Of a stretch of 64,000 bases of DNA, positions 1-9,820 are shown piece after piece. Each line of letters begins with the position of its first letter. The stretch's first letter is position 1. A program made the position numbers and the translations under genes. The DNA comes from UBA5072 sp041737175 (GTDB lineage Bacteria; Bacteroidota; Bacteroidia; Bacteroidales; UBA10428): positions 74,727 to 138,726 of the forward strand of contig JBGSSF010000036.1 in assembly GCA_041737175.1 (NCBI GenBank), given 5' to 3'. The notes under the pieces were generated by a model. The model was not told the origin of the DNA, searched no databases, and worked only from the letters and a program-made list of their open reading frames with translations.

Positions 1-2
1 TG

Positions 3-710
3 CAGGTTGCTGTTGCGCGCGCGCGATCCGGATCACCTCAAGGATTGTTCTTCGCTGCCAAAGGTGGCCACAATGGCGAAAGTCATAATCACAATGATGT
101 CGGCACATTCATCCTGTATTATAATGGACAGCCGGTTATCGTTGATGCCGGAGTGGGAGCATATACAGCCAAAACTTTCAGCACGGAGAGATATACCATC
201 TGGTCCATGCAATCGCAATACCACAATCTGCCTTCAATCAATGGCATTTTACAGGTAGCAGGTACTGAATTTGCCGCAAGGGACGTTTCCTATGCATCGG
301 ATGAAGGCAGTGTCCGCTTTTCAATGGACATCTCGCGCTGTTACCCGGCCGCCGCAGCCGTTGATAGCTGGCAGCGGATTTATGAATTTAAAAGAAACAA
401 GGAACTATCCATCACAGATAGCTACAGGCTCAAAGAAATTAAGGGCATAACCAGTTGGAACTTTATTACCTGTCTGAAACCTCAGATTACCTCATCTGGT
501 TATATTACCCTTTCATCCAACGGAAAATACAGCACTGACCGAAGAATTTTGCTGCGGTTTCCCAATGAGGAATTCAGCGTCAGGTTCGAAGAAATCGTGA
601 TGTCCCCGGCCGATGGCTATCAATGGGAATCCAACCTTTACCGCATTGTGTTTATACCAAACCTTGTGAATTTCAGCAGCAGGTACAGGTTTACCATCAT
701 GGCGGAGTGA
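3..710 (+). CDS. Heparinase II/III-like polysaccharide lyase, C-terminal part
   Basis: The reading frame is open from the window edge to a TGA at 708-710, so this is the C-terminal ~235 residues of a longer protein; the true start is outside the window. It carries the heparinase II/III-like core with the motif GGHNGESHNHNDVG near the start, the His/Asn-rich segment typical of lyases of families such as PL12, PL15, PL17 and PL21, then a beta-rich sandwich tail. The family cleaves uronic-acid-containing polysaccharides by beta-elimination in the periplasm. The exact substrate cannot be told from this fragment. A beta-mannosidase gene starts 34 bases downstream on the same strand, so the two are probably co-transcribed. 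Confidence 0.75.
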   Translation, partial: QVAVARARSGSPQGLFFAAKGGHNGESHNHNDVGTFILYYNGQPVIVDAGVGAYTAKTFSTERYTIWSMQSQYHNLPSINGILQVAGTEFAARDVSYASDEGSVRFSMDISRCYPAAAAVDSWQRIYEFKRNKELSITDSYRLKEIKGITSWNFITCLKPQITSSGYITLSSNGKYSTDRRILLRFPNEEFSVRFEEIVMSPADGYQWESNLYRIVFIPNLVNFSSRYRFTIMAE

Positions 711-744
711 TAATGATTCTTTTTAACCGAATACACTTGATAGT

Positions 745-2991
745 ATGCATGTTTCGAAAATTTTGTTGTTGACCACATTGCTTTTCGGATTCTCACTCCC
801 CAAAGCAACCGGACAGCAGGTAACTTCACTGAACTGGGAACTCGGATATAACAGGGATCCAGCCTCAGCAGTTTTGAATTGGATTCCTGCCTTTGTGCCG
901 GGAGCCGTGCAACTTGACGTGGCACGGGCCGAAAAATACAATACATGGTATTACGCCGAAAACTGGAAAGATTATCTCTGGATGGAGGACGCCTTCTTCA
1001 CATACCGCTCATCCTTCGGCAAACCTATTCTTAAAGCTGGCGAAAGGGTGTATTTTTATGCAGGTGGAATCGATTATATTTTTAATATTCTGCTGAATGA
1101 TGAAAGCATTTTCCACCAGGAGGGGATGTTCACCCCGGTGAAGATCGATCTTACCGACAGGCTTAAAAGTTTGAATGAGATTCGCATAGTGATTCACCCG
1201 GTTCCGAAATCAAGGAAGTTACCCGCTGACCGGTCACAGGCCAACCGATCGGTTAAGCCGGCTGTAAGCTACGGGTGGGATTGGCATCCGCGATTAGTAC
1301 CGTCAGGGATTTGGGATGAGTGCGGGCTGATAACAGAAACCGCACGTGCCATCGCATCATCTGATTTTGCCTACAAGCTGAACCATAATCTTGATCAGGC
1401 GGATATTTCCTTTGGGGCAGCAGGAAGAGATTTAAGCGGCTGCCGGTATTCCTGGACTTTACAGGATGACACCGACAAGGTAATTATAGAAACAGAGGGC
1501 GTTTGCAGGGATGATTCGGTAAGATTCAACGCTGTGTTAAAAGATCCTGTTTTATGGTGGCCACATGATCAGGGAAAACCGGTCCTTTATACTTCCCGTC
1601 TCCGAATCACCAACAATGAGGGCAGGCAGATCCAGCTTCTCGAAAGCAAGGTGGGCTTCAGGAGGGTGCGGCTTGTAATGAATACCCAGGCAGATCCTGA
1701 CGGCTTTCCGAAGTCAAGGCGGTTGCCGCCCATTCAGGTGGAAATCAACGGCCGCCGGATATTCTGCAAGGGGACCAACTGGGTAAATCCCGAGGTGTTT
1801 CCCGGAATCATCACGGCAGGGCGATACGAAGAATTGATCGACAGGGCCCTTGAAGCCAATTTCAATATGTTCAGGATCTGGGGTGGGGGAATTGTAAATA
1901 AGGAATCGTTCTATGAACTGTGCGACAGGAAAGGAATGCTGGTGTGGCAGGAATTTCCGCTGGCCTGCAACAACTACCCCGATGAGCCTCACTACCTGGA
2001 GATTCTGAAGCAGGAATCAGCCTCGATCATTTCCCGCCTTAAAAAGCATCCATGTCTGACCCTCTGGTGTGGCGGCAATGAATTGTTCAACAGCTGGGGC
2101 GGAATGACAGATCAGTCGCTTGCCCTGCGCCTGCTCAACAGCCAGTGTCTTGAGCTTGATCCCGGCACGCCATTTATCCCCACCTCACCTGTAGAAGGTA
2201 TGGGACATGGTCACTATGTATTCAGGGACTTCGACTCGGGCGAGGAGGTTTTTGCCCGGATGAACCGTTCCCGATTCACGGCGTATACCGAATTTGGCAT
2301 GCCTTCTCCGGCTTCCGTAACGATACTGAAAACCATAATTCCTCCTGACGAATTATGGCCACCGGCGCCGGGAGGATCCTGGGAGAGCCACCATGCCTAT
2401 AAGGCCTGGGTCGGCAATACCTGGTTAAACCAGGACATGATTGAGGATTATTTTGGAAAATCTGCCACGCTTGAGGAATTGGTGGCGCATGGACAACTGA
2501 TCCAGGGAGAAGGATACAAATACATCTTTGAAGAGGCACGACGTCAAAAGCCTTATTGTTCAATGGCCCTGAACTGGTGTTACAATGAGCCGTGGCCAAC
2601 CGCTGCAAACAACAGCCTCATAAGCTGGCCGAATATACCCAAGCCCGGATTTTACCAGGTAAGCAAAGCATGTCGACCGGTTCTTGCAAGCGCCCGGTTG
2701 CAGAAATTTACATGGAAACCCGGTGAAAAATTCGTCGCTGAATTATGGATGCTGAACGACAGTCAGCAGGAGGTAAAAACAGGAAAGGTAACAGCCAGTC
2801 TGGTTATGGGATCCCGTAAAGTTTTACTGGGAACCTGGCTTTACAACAACCTCAAGGCCAATATAAATCTTAAGGGACAGGAATTCACGATTGATATTCC
2901 GGATTGGCCCGCTGGTGAATTTAGACTCTTGTTGGAAGCAGAGGACAAACCGGATTGGAATTCAGAATATACACTCATGATTTCTCAGTAA
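745..2991 (+). CDS. Exported GH2 beta-mannosidase
   Basis: A 748-residue glycoside hydrolase of family 2 with a clear N-terminal signal peptide (about residues 1-23, ending ATGQ), so it acts in the periplasm or at the cell surface. It has the jelly-roll sugar-binding domain (about 25-200), an immunoglobulin-like domain and the TIM barrel. The acid/base motif WCGGNE puts Glu at residue 446 and the motif YTEFGMPS puts the nucleophile Glu at 516; the WCGGNE form is characteristic of beta-mannosidases rather than beta-galactosidases. The length is slightly short for the family (usually about 800-860). It would remove terminal beta-mannose, as in N-glycan cores or mannans. Its 3' end overlaps the convergent gene on the other strand by 7 bases. 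Confidence 0.85.
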   Translation: MHVSKILLLTTLLFGFSLPKATGQQVTSLNWELGYNRDPASAVLNWIPAFVPGAVQLDVARAEKYNTWYYAENWKDYLWMEDAFFTYRSSFGKPILKAGERVYFYAGGIDYIFNILLNDESIFHQEGMFTPVKIDLTDRLKSLNEIRIVIHPVPKSRKLPADRSQANRSVKPAVSYGWDWHPRLVPSGIWDECGLITETARAIASSDFAYKLNHNLDQADISFGAAGRDLSGCRYSWTLQDDTDKVIIETEGVCRDDSVRFNAVLKDPVLWWPHDQGKPVLYTSRLRITNNEGRQIQLLESKVGFRRVRLVMNTQADPDGFPKSRRLPPIQVEINGRRIFCKGTNWVNPEVFPGIITAGRYEELIDRALEANFNMFRIWGGGIVNKESFYELCDRKGMLVWQEFPLACNNYPDEPHYLEILKQESASIISRLKKHPCLTLWCGGNELFNSWGGMTDQSLALRLLNSQCLELDPGTPFIPTSPVEGMGHGHYVFRDFDSGEEVFARMNRSRFTAYTEFGMPSPASVTILKTIIPPDELWPPAPGGSWESHHAYKAWVGNTWLNQDMIEDYFGKSATLEELVAHGQLIQGEGYKYIFEEARRQKPYCSMALNWCYNEPWPTAANNSLISWPNIPKPGFYQVSKACRPVLASARLQKFTWKPGEKFVAELWMLNDSQQEVKTGKVTASLVMGSRKVLLGTWLYNNLKANINLKGQEFTIDIPDWPAGEFRLLLEAEDKPDWNSEYTLMISQ

Positions 2992-4997
2992 ATCACCTCT
3001 AATATCTCATGAAGTTGTAATTCGGGAACCACTACTTTCCACCTGCCTTCAACCTCCGATATCTTTAATTCCTTTCCACCGGGTTGCTGCACGATTCTTA
3101 AGGGTTTGTCAGCAGATTTTATGGCAATCCCGATATTAAGCAGGGGTGGTATCACATCAAACCCGATTGCTTTTGCATTGGTATGTTCACCTGCCACATT
3201 GACCAGGTTGATATACATTTTTCCGTTAAGACTGTTTACTGAAACGTGTATCAAATGTGACCCGGTGATTTCCACCAGTCTGACAGGAAACAGCTCCTGA
3301 ACCGTTTCTGAAAGAAAGTCTCGGATAATGGGGGTTTTGTATTGTTCATAGCACGAGCCTGCATTAAAATATATCCCTGCTACTTTTCCTTTACCATATG
3401 TGTTAACCGAAGATGAAATGATCTCTGAAGGGTAATTGAAATCACTGCCTTTATAAAACTTCGACAGGGGTCTGCTTTCTAAACCTAATTCCACACGGAG
3501 AAGATCTGACCTGACAGACCCGATATAATGGGAAGCTGCAATAAAAGCTTCGGATTCTGTAATGGGGGTGAAAGATCTTATATTAAGCTCATCTTTGAAC
3601 ATTTTAGCTGTTTTTGTTCCGATAATCAGTAAGTTTCCTCCCTTCAGGGTGTAAGTCCTCAGTTCTTCCAAAAAAGAAGGATCAAGATAATCACACTCTG
3701 GGACGATGATCAAAGGGTATTGATTCATTCTGTCGGATAAATGATGTTCCATCATTACCTCAACAGCAAGTTGGCCGTCCAGCAAAGCATTCAGAGTCCC
3801 CTGCAGCATACTGAGAGATCGGGAATAGGGAACCGGGGAATTCTTTTGATAGGAGAGGGCAGGGTACAGCAAGGCTACCTGAGATATGGGAACAGCCTTG
3901 TGGCAGTATGCCTGACGTTCACGGCAAAATTTGCCAACATCCGATAAAAGGTAAGCCAGCCAGGGTTTAAGCGACAAATCACGGTTTTGCTGGAAATAAA
4001 ACTGTACACCGCCACCCATGGCAATAATTTCTGCGGCTTCCTGCTTTAACTGAAGTGCTGATTTGACACTCATAGGCATTTCGCTTCCGTTCCAAGAAAA
4101 ACCCCAGACCATCAGGTCCCAGGGTTTCCCCTGAGGTGCAAGACAGCGGGCTTCGAATGCAGCCCGGTAAACACCGTTTTGAGGTGTCACATCACCGGAT
4201 AAAAAGTCAAGGGGAATGCTCACCTTTTCCGGCATCATGGAGGAATAAGCCCAGTTGCTTGTAATTTGAAAATCAGGGTTGAACTGGTGGATGGCATCTG
4301 TATATCTCTTCAGGTGTTCCCTGAACAGTCTGCGTGTATACTCCATAAAGTCAGGATAATACTTATCGGATATGGTTCTCGGGATTTCGGTTATGCCTGT
4401 TTCCCTTGTGAAGCGTGTCAGAGAAGCCTCCCCATAGTCAGGTTCAACCGCCCAGCATTCCCCGTCGATCCATGCTCCGTCAACATGATAATCACGGCTT
4501 AACTCTTTCAACTGGGGAATCATGTAGGTATCCAGGTAAGGACTGAAAAATGATACTTTCTGGGTACTTCTTTCCCCGTTAGCCTTTATCACCGCCCATT
4601 CCGGATGCTGCTCCACCACCTTCCCATCCCATATCCCTGAGAAATGCATATACAATCCTACCTTGTTTTTCTCTGATACCTCACGCCACAATTTCAGAGG
4701 GTCTTTTTCAAAACCATTGACATGAAAGCCAACTTTGGTCGGATAGCTGGATATTCCGGGATGCCCCTTGCAGTCGATCTGTATGAAATCGGGACGTACC
4801 CGGGTCAGGAATGTATCGATCATGGCATAGGTCAGTGTCTTACCTGCATCAGTTATGTCTTCACCTGCATGTAAATCAAAATGAACGCCGAAATAGCTGT
4901 CGGATCTGTTGATTTTTAAAGTATTACTGCCGGTTTGAGCAAGGGATATGCCATTTACGGCAAATAAAATGAATGCTACAGATTTGAAGTAATTCAT
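2985..4997 (-). CDS. Fucosidase-like TIM-barrel hydrolase with GATase1-like domain
   Basis: About 670 residues. The start at 4997 is chosen because it begins a good signal peptide (MNYFKSVAFILFAVNGISLA); an in-frame ATG at 5090 would put 31 unlikely residues in front. The N-terminal half (about 25-360) resembles the alpha-L-fucosidase/GHL6-type TIM barrels, with HFSGIWDG and the motif GAWIDGECW, where Asp178 sits where GH29 enzymes carry the nucleophile in WFD. The following part (about 400-520) looks like the class-I glutamine-amidotransferase-like domain found after beta-galactosidase barrels (LIIVPECDYLD...GGNLLIIG). I do not recognise a named family with certainty. It lies in a fucose-degradation cluster, which suggests fucosidase or related exo-glycosidase activity; this is inference. 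Confidence 0.65.
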   Translation of the reverse strand: MNYFKSVAFILFAVNGISLAQTGSNTLKINRSDSYFGVHFDLHAGEDITDAGKTLTYAMIDTFLTRVRPDFIQIDCKGHPGISSYPTKVGFHVNGFEKDPLKLWREVSEKNKVGLYMHFSGIWDGKVVEQHPEWAVIKANGERSTQKVSFFSPYLDTYMIPQLKELSRDYHVDGAWIDGECWAVEPDYGEASLTRFTRETGITEIPRTISDKYYPDFMEYTRRLFREHLKRYTDAIHQFNPDFQITSNWAYSSMMPEKVSIPLDFLSGDVTPQNGVYRAAFEARCLAPQGKPWDLMVWGFSWNGSEMPMSVKSALQLKQEAAEIIAMGGGVQFYFQQNRDLSLKPWLAYLLSDVGKFCRERQAYCHKAVPISQVALLYPALSYQKNSPVPYSRSLSMLQGTLNALLDGQLAVEVMMEHHLSDRMNQYPLIIVPECDYLDPSFLEELRTYTLKGGNLLIIGTKTAKMFKDELNIRSFTPITESEAFIAASHYIGSVRSDLLRVELGLESRPLSKFYKGSDFNYPSEIISSSVNTYGKGKVAGIYFNAGSCYEQYKTPIIRDFLSETVQELFPVRLVEITGSHLIHVSVNSLNGKMYINLVNVAGEHTNAKAIGFDVIPPLLNIGIAIKSADKPLRIVQQPGGKELKISEVEGRWKVVVPELQLHEILEVIY

Positions 4998-5161
4998 GAT
5001 GTCTGGTTTTAAACGAAGATATAAAAACTCAACAATACCTGTACAGGATCCGTTTTGAAAAGGAATCCTATAATTTCTAAAAAAGATCATAGGGAATTAG
5101 TTTTTGATGACATTGGCTTATATTTACATGTGGGAGAGGCATAGTTCTAAATGAAATAAAT

Positions 5162-5536
5162 ATGGAATACATGAAAAAAAACACCCACCCGGATTTTAAG
5201 CGTTTTTGCAAGACACTTGAATTGCGGAATGATCCCGAACTCATAGCCGCTTATAAAAGGGTACATTCCGATGATGTCCTTTGGCCGGAGATCATGCAGG
5301 GGATAAGGGAAGTAGGGATTATCGACATGGAGATCTATCTTGCAGGAACCCGGCTGTTCATGATCATGGACACAGTTCCGGATTTCGATCACGGGAAAGC
5401 CATGGCTGAACTTGCTGAAAAGCCCAGGCAGAAGGAATGGGAAGCGTATGTATCCAGTTTCCAGCAATCATCCGCAAATGCCACTGCCGAAGAGAAGTGG
5501 CAGGTGATTGAGAGAATATTTAAGCTGCCGGGATAA
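5162..5536 (+). CDS. L-rhamnose mutarotase-family protein (probable fucose mutarotase role)
   Basis: A 124-residue protein of the RhaM/DUF718 mutarotase family: compact ferredoxin-like fold with the Y-K-x-x-H segment (AAYKRVHSDDVLWPEI) and the C-terminal W-x-x-x-E-x-IFKLPG tail. Members interconvert alpha and beta anomers of 6-deoxy sugars in the cytoplasm. No signal peptide is seen. The neighbours are for fucose, not rhamnose (GH95 fucosidase and FGGY kinase downstream; fucI, GH29 and fucP elsewhere in the window; no rhamnose isomerase), so I infer that the substrate is L-fucose. Its stop codon runs straight into a 7-bp tandem repeat array. Confidence 0.75.
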   Translation: MEYMKKNTHPDFKRFCKTLELRNDPELIAAYKRVHSDDVLWPEIMQGIREVGIIDMEIYLAGTRLFMIMDTVPDFDHGKAMAELAEKPRQKEWEAYVSSFQQSSANATAEEKWQVIERIFKLPG

Positions 5537-5537
5537 G

Positions 5538-5656
5538 ATTTAAGATCTAAGATTTAAGATCTAAGATCTAAGATTTAAGATCTAAGATCTAAGATTTAAG
5601 ATTTAAGATCTAAGATCTAAGATTTAAGATTTAAGATTCAAGATTTAAGATTTAAG
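5538..5656 (+). repeat. Tandem array of 17 copies of a 7-bp unit, ATYTAAG
   Basis: Seventeen head-to-tail 7-mers, mostly ATTTAAG and ATCTAAG with one ATTCAAG, starting one base after the stop codon of the mutarotase gene. The same unit recurs upstream of fucI (18349-18411) and, in reverse complement, upstream of fucP (38073-38114). Confidence 0.95.
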
Positions 5657-5689
5657 AACCAGGATTGGTAACGTCTAATTCATAATTCC

Positions 5690-5809
5690 ATGAAAATACT
5701 TTTAAAAAGTGTTCTTTCCATTATCTTACTATTTGGTCTGAACTTATTTTCTCAAGGTCAGACTGTACCGGATTTCCAAAAACAGATAATCAATAATTGC
5801 CATGAATAA
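5690..5809 (+). CDS. Possible 39-residue leader or remnant peptide overlapping the GH95 start
   Basis: A small open frame encoding MKILLKSVLSIILLFGLNLF followed by SQGQ and about 15 more residues, i.e. a textbook signal peptide with a very short mature part. It ends at TAA 5807-5809, overlapping the ATG of the GH95 gene (5802) by 8 bases in another frame. It could be the decayed 5' end of a secreted hydrolase gene or a translated leader coupled to GH95 translation. No homology can be claimed for such a short peptide. Confidence 0.35.
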   Translation: MKILLKSVLSIILLFGLNLFSQGQTVPDFQKQIINNCHE

Positions 5810-8204
5810 GACATCATTGCTTTGTATTCTCATGCTTTCAATAATCGGTGAAAAATCTGCAAATGCCCAATCAACGGATAAACTATGGTATAATCAGCCG
5901 GCTCAATATTTTGAAGAAGCCCTGGCGTTGGGTAATGGTAAAATGGGCGCATCGGTTTTTGGAGGAATTGAATCCGAGAAAATTTTCCTGAACGATGCCA
6001 CACTTTGGTCAGGCGGCCCGGTTGATCCATATATGAATCCCGATGCCCATAAAACCGTGCCGGCTATCCGGGAGGCGCTGAAGAACGAAAATTACAGGCT
6101 TGCAGACTCACTGCAACGAAAACTGCAGGGAAAATATTCCGAATCGTATGCACCATTGGGAACCATGTTCATTAACTTTCTGCATAGCGGGACTCCGCAA
6201 CATTATTACCGGGAGCTCAACATTTCGGATGCAGTGTCAACAGTCAGCTATGAAGTATATGGTGTAAAATTTACACGCGAGTACTTCGTTTCCCATCCCG
6301 ATCAGGTGATGGTTATTCGTCTAACAGCAAGCCGAAAAGGAGCCCTGAATTTTACCATCGGGTTCGAAAGTCAGCTTAAGAACAAGGTTCTGGTATCGGA
6401 GGAGGGCCTTTATGCCAGCGGTTACGCTCCCGTTTTAGCGAAACCCGGTTATTTGGGCGATATGCCCGATGCAGTTGTTTATGAGGAAAACAAAGGAACC
6501 CGATTTTCGGCATTCCTTGCCCTGAAAAATGCCGACGGGGAACTTGCAGCTACCGACAGTACCCTGGGATTAAAAGATGCAACCGAAGCTCTGATCTTTG
6601 TATCTGTGGCTACCAGTTTCAATGGTTTCGACAGGGATCCTGTCGTCCGGGGCCTCGATAACCAGGCTATAGCCCGTGAACAATTGGTGAATGCATTTTC
6701 AAAGTCCTTTGAATCCCTGAAACATGATCACATAGATGATTATCGTAAGTACTTTGGTCGCGTTAACCTTAATCTGGGCGAAACCACTGCACCTTACCTG
6801 TCCACCGATGAGCGACTGAAAAGGTATGCCCTGGGAGAGGAGGATAAAAATTTGGAAATACTCTATTTTCAATACGGTAGGTACCTGCTCATAAGCAGTT
6901 CACGTACACCCGGTGTTCCCGCCAATCTTCAGGGGATATGGAACCCATACATCCGTCCGCCCTGGAGCAGCAATTATACCATCAACATCAATGCCGAGGA
7001 AAACTACTGGCTGGCCGAGAACACAAACCTTCCGGAGATGCACAAACCCATGCTCTCTTTTATCAGGAATGTTTCTGAAACGGGTAAAATCACTGCACAG
7101 ACCTTTTTTGGCGTAAATGGATGGGCTGCCTGCCATAACTCTGATATCTGGGCCATGAGCAACCCGGTGGGCAACTTTGGCGGAGGTGATCCTGTTTGGG
7201 CCAACTGGTATATGGGCGGGGCATGGCTCAGCACGCATCTGTGGGAGCATTATTTGTTCACCCAGGATAAGGAATGGCTGAAGAACGAAGGGTATGAAGT
7301 TATGCGCGGGGCAGCGCAGTTCTGCCTGGAGTGGCTGGTGGAAGATAAAAGCGGGAGACTGATCACGTCCCCTTCAACATCACCTGAGAACAAGTACATT
7401 AACAGTGATGGGTATCACGGGGCTACCTTATACGGGGCAACAGCTGATCTGGCCATAGTCAGGGCATGCATGGAACAGACGGTGGCGGCTTCAGAACTGC
7501 TGAATGCCGATGCCGGTTTTCGGATTAAACTAGTAGAAGCACTGGAACGGCTGCATCCTTATACTGTTGGAAAAAAGGGCAACCTTCAGGAATGGTATTA
7601 CGATTGGGAGGATGAAGATCCACGTCACAGGCATCAATCGCACCTGTTTGGACTTTACCCTGGTCATCAGATTACTCCTTATACCACACCGGAACTGGCT
7701 GACGCCTGTATTAAAACTTTGGAAATAAAGGGAGATGAAACTACCGGCTGGTCAAAAGGATGGCGGATTAACCTTTGGGCAAGGCTGGGGGATGGCAATC
7801 GCGCCTATAAGATGTACCGCGAATTACTAAAATATGTGGAGCCCGACGGGATGCGGACAGACTATTCAGGCGGAGGAGGTACTTATCCGAATCTATTTGA
7901 CGCGCATCCTCCATTTCAGATCGATGGCAATTTTGGTGGAGCAGCTGCTGTAGCCGAAATGTTGTTACAATCGAACAGTAATGAAATCAGGTTATTACCT
8001 GCATTGCCCGATGTATGGAAAAAGGGTTCAGTCCGCGGACTTTGTGCCAGGGGAGGATTCGAAGTGGATATTGTTTGGGAAGACGGCAAACCCATTGAGG
8101 CAACCATCACCAGCAAAATCGGAAACTCATGTAAGGTAATTGCCGGCAATGAAAGCAGGGAGTTGAGTTTGGATGCAGGCCAGACCATTAAATTAAGCTT
8201 TTGA
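5802..8204 (+). CDS. Exported GH95 alpha-L-fucosidase
   Basis: An 800-residue GH95 enzyme with a signal peptide (about residues 1-22, SANAQ). The family removes terminal alpha-1,2-linked L-fucose (some members L-galactose) by inversion. Visible family features are the N-terminal LWYNQPAQYFEEALALGNGK segment, the central (alpha/alpha)6 barrel with NIN at 395-397, the general acid in STSPENKY (Glu529) and DGNFGG with Asp708 and Asn710; these match the Asn/Asn, Glu and Asp residues of the Bifidobacterium AfcA active site. Length is normal. It is followed after 39 bases by a fuculokinase-like gene, so capture and phosphorylation of fucose are co-transcribed. Confidence 0.93.
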   Translation: MNKTSLLCILMLSIIGEKSANAQSTDKLWYNQPAQYFEEALALGNGKMGASVFGGIESEKIFLNDATLWSGGPVDPYMNPDAHKTVPAIREALKNENYRLADSLQRKLQGKYSESYAPLGTMFINFLHSGTPQHYYRELNISDAVSTVSYEVYGVKFTREYFVSHPDQVMVIRLTASRKGALNFTIGFESQLKNKVLVSEEGLYASGYAPVLAKPGYLGDMPDAVVYEENKGTRFSAFLALKNADGELAATDSTLGLKDATEALIFVSVATSFNGFDRDPVVRGLDNQAIAREQLVNAFSKSFESLKHDHIDDYRKYFGRVNLNLGETTAPYLSTDERLKRYALGEEDKNLEILYFQYGRYLLISSSRTPGVPANLQGIWNPYIRPPWSSNYTININAEENYWLAENTNLPEMHKPMLSFIRNVSETGKITAQTFFGVNGWAACHNSDIWAMSNPVGNFGGGDPVWANWYMGGAWLSTHLWEHYLFTQDKEWLKNEGYEVMRGAAQFCLEWLVEDKSGRLITSPSTSPENKYINSDGYHGATLYGATADLAIVRACMEQTVAASELLNADAGFRIKLVEALERLHPYTVGKKGNLQEWYYDWEDEDPRHRHQSHLFGLYPGHQITPYTTPELADACIKTLEIKGDETTGWSKGWRINLWARLGDGNRAYKMYRELLKYVEPDGMRTDYSGGGGTYPNLFDAHPPFQIDGNFGGAAAVAEMLLQSNSNEIRLLPALPDVWKKGSVRGLCARGGFEVDIVWEDGKPIEATITSKIGNSCKVIAGNESRELSLDAGQTIKLSF

Positions 8205-8243
8205 CATAATGACTAATTCACTAGTAATTACTTGTTGAACAGA

Positions 8244-9716
8244 ATGAAAAGAACGGTACTTATCCTTGATTGCGGGGCCACCAATGTCAAAGCCTGTTTG
8301 GTGGATACATCCGGAAAAGTGATTGCATCGCATTCCATTCCAAATAAAACCATTCCTGATCCGTTCTTGGCAGGAGGGCTAATCTGGGACATCGATGATA
8401 TCTGGAAAAAGCTGTCCAATTGCAGCAAAAAGATCAGCAATCTGGCTGGTGATTCGGAAATCATTGCCGTAACAGTAACAACTTTCGGGGTCGACGGGGC
8501 TGCCGTGAAGAAGGACGGATCTCTTTGTTACCCGGTTATTTCCTGGCAATGCAATCGCACAGAAGTCGTTGCAAAGAACATTAATAAATATTTCGAACCG
8601 GAATGGCTTTATCGTACCACAGGTCTGCAGTCTTATCATTTCAACACCCTGTATAAACTGATCTGGTTGAAGGAAAACCGGCCCGATGTCCTGCAGGAAA
8701 TGGATTACTATCTGATGATGCCTTCGCTTATCCTTCATCGCCTCACAGGTGAGTTTGTCACGGATGCCACCATGGCCGGGACAAGTATGCTGACGGATCT
8801 GAAAAAGCGAAACTTCTCGGATGATATCCTGCAAAAGCCTGGATTGACATCCTCTGTCTTTCCTGCCCTGGTTGAACCAGGAACCGTCGTCGGAAATATA
8901 ACGCAGAAAGCAGCCCGGGAACTGGGGATTAAACCCGGGATCCCGGCAATTGCTGCAGGTCATGACACCCAGTTTGCCATACTGGCGTCGGGAGCAGGTG
9001 TTAACCAGCCTGTCCTGAGTTCGGGGACCTGGGAGATCCTCATGGTACGCACGCAAGCTGAAGATCTTATAATACCTCCCTTGAATTCAGGCCTGACCAT
9101 TGAACTGGATGCGCAATCCGGACTGGTGAACCCGGGAATTCAATGGGTAGCCTCCGGCGTTCTGGAATGGATCAGCAGGTTGTTTTATTCTGATCTGCAG
9201 GGAGATAAATCACTTTATTCGGTTATGATCCATGAAGCCGGTGCAATTCCTCCCGGCTGTGACGGCGTTTTTATGGTTCCGGAGCTTTTTCCCGGGGGAT
9301 TCTCAGGGAAACCGGGAAATATTGGCGGACTGATGCACGATACCTCCCGGGCACATATTTATAGGGCCGGACTTGAGGCTCTGAGCTTCTATCTGACTTA
9401 TGGACTGGAAAAACTGCAGCAGGCAGGAAATTTCCAGGCCAGGGATGTGATCTGCGTTGGTGGTGGTTCAAAAAATCAGCTGTGGAACCAGATCAGGGCC
9501 GATGTAACGGGTATTCCGGTTAAGGCTCTCGATATGAAGGAGGCTACAGCGCTGGGAGCAGCTATGGTTGCATTTACGGGAATGGGAATACACAGAAATA
9601 CCGAAGAGGCATTTTCGGCCGTAAACAGAAGGTATGAGGTGTATAAGCCTTCGGAAAACAGGGATGTTTATAAAAAGTTATATAACGATTTTATAAAGAG
9701 AGTATTTGACCAGTAA
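8244..9716 (+). CDS. fucK: FGGY-family carbohydrate kinase, probable L-fuculokinase
   Basis: About 490 residues, FGGY kinase fold. The ATG at 8244 is preferred over the upstream TTG at 8232 because the phosphate-binding strand (ILDCGATNVKA) then starts at the usual distance from the N terminus. Other family marks are AAGHDTQFA, LSSGTWEIL and the C-terminal VGGGSKNQLWNQIRAD and EATALGAA segments. The fuculokinase and rhamnulokinase branches are similar; fucosidase just upstream, and fucI and fucP in the same window with no rhamnose isomerase, favour L-fuculose. It would make L-fuculose-1-phosphate in the cytoplasm for the aldolase FucA, which is not in the window. Confidence 0.72.
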   Translation: MKRTVLILDCGATNVKACLVDTSGKVIASHSIPNKTIPDPFLAGGLIWDIDDIWKKLSNCSKKISNLAGDSEIIAVTVTTFGVDGAAVKKDGSLCYPVISWQCNRTEVVAKNINKYFEPEWLYRTTGLQSYHFNTLYKLIWLKENRPDVLQEMDYYLMMPSLILHRLTGEFVTDATMAGTSMLTDLKKRNFSDDILQKPGLTSSVFPALVEPGTVVGNITQKAARELGIKPGIPAIAAGHDTQFAILASGAGVNQPVLSSGTWEILMVRTQAEDLIIPPLNSGLTIELDAQSGLVNPGIQWVASGVLEWISRLFYSDLQGDKSLYSVMIHEAGAIPPGCDGVFMVPELFPGGFSGKPGNIGGLMHDTSRAHIYRAGLEALSFYLTYGLEKLQQAGNFQARDVICVGGGSKNQLWNQIRADVTGIPVKALDMKEATALGAAMVAFTGMGIHRNTEEAFSAVNRRYEVYKPSENRDVYKKLYNDFIKRVFDQ

Positions 9717-9820
9717 TTATAAGGAAACAGAGACACTTATAATTCCGTTGCAATTTTTATTATCTAAACCGCTTTGGCCGATAGATTTTGGTCTTATTTT
9801 TGATTTTTTAAAAGAATAAA

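Noticed and set aside
5538..5656. CRISPR or direct-repeat origin
   Set aside because: A simple 7-bp tandem array without spacers.
8379..9056. 225-residue minus-strand frame
   Set aside because: Antisense shadow of the FGGY kinase; no domain, no plausible start context.
8244..9716. Rhamnulokinase assignment
   Set aside because: No rhamnose isomerase or aldolase in the window, while fucI, fucP and two fucosidases are present.
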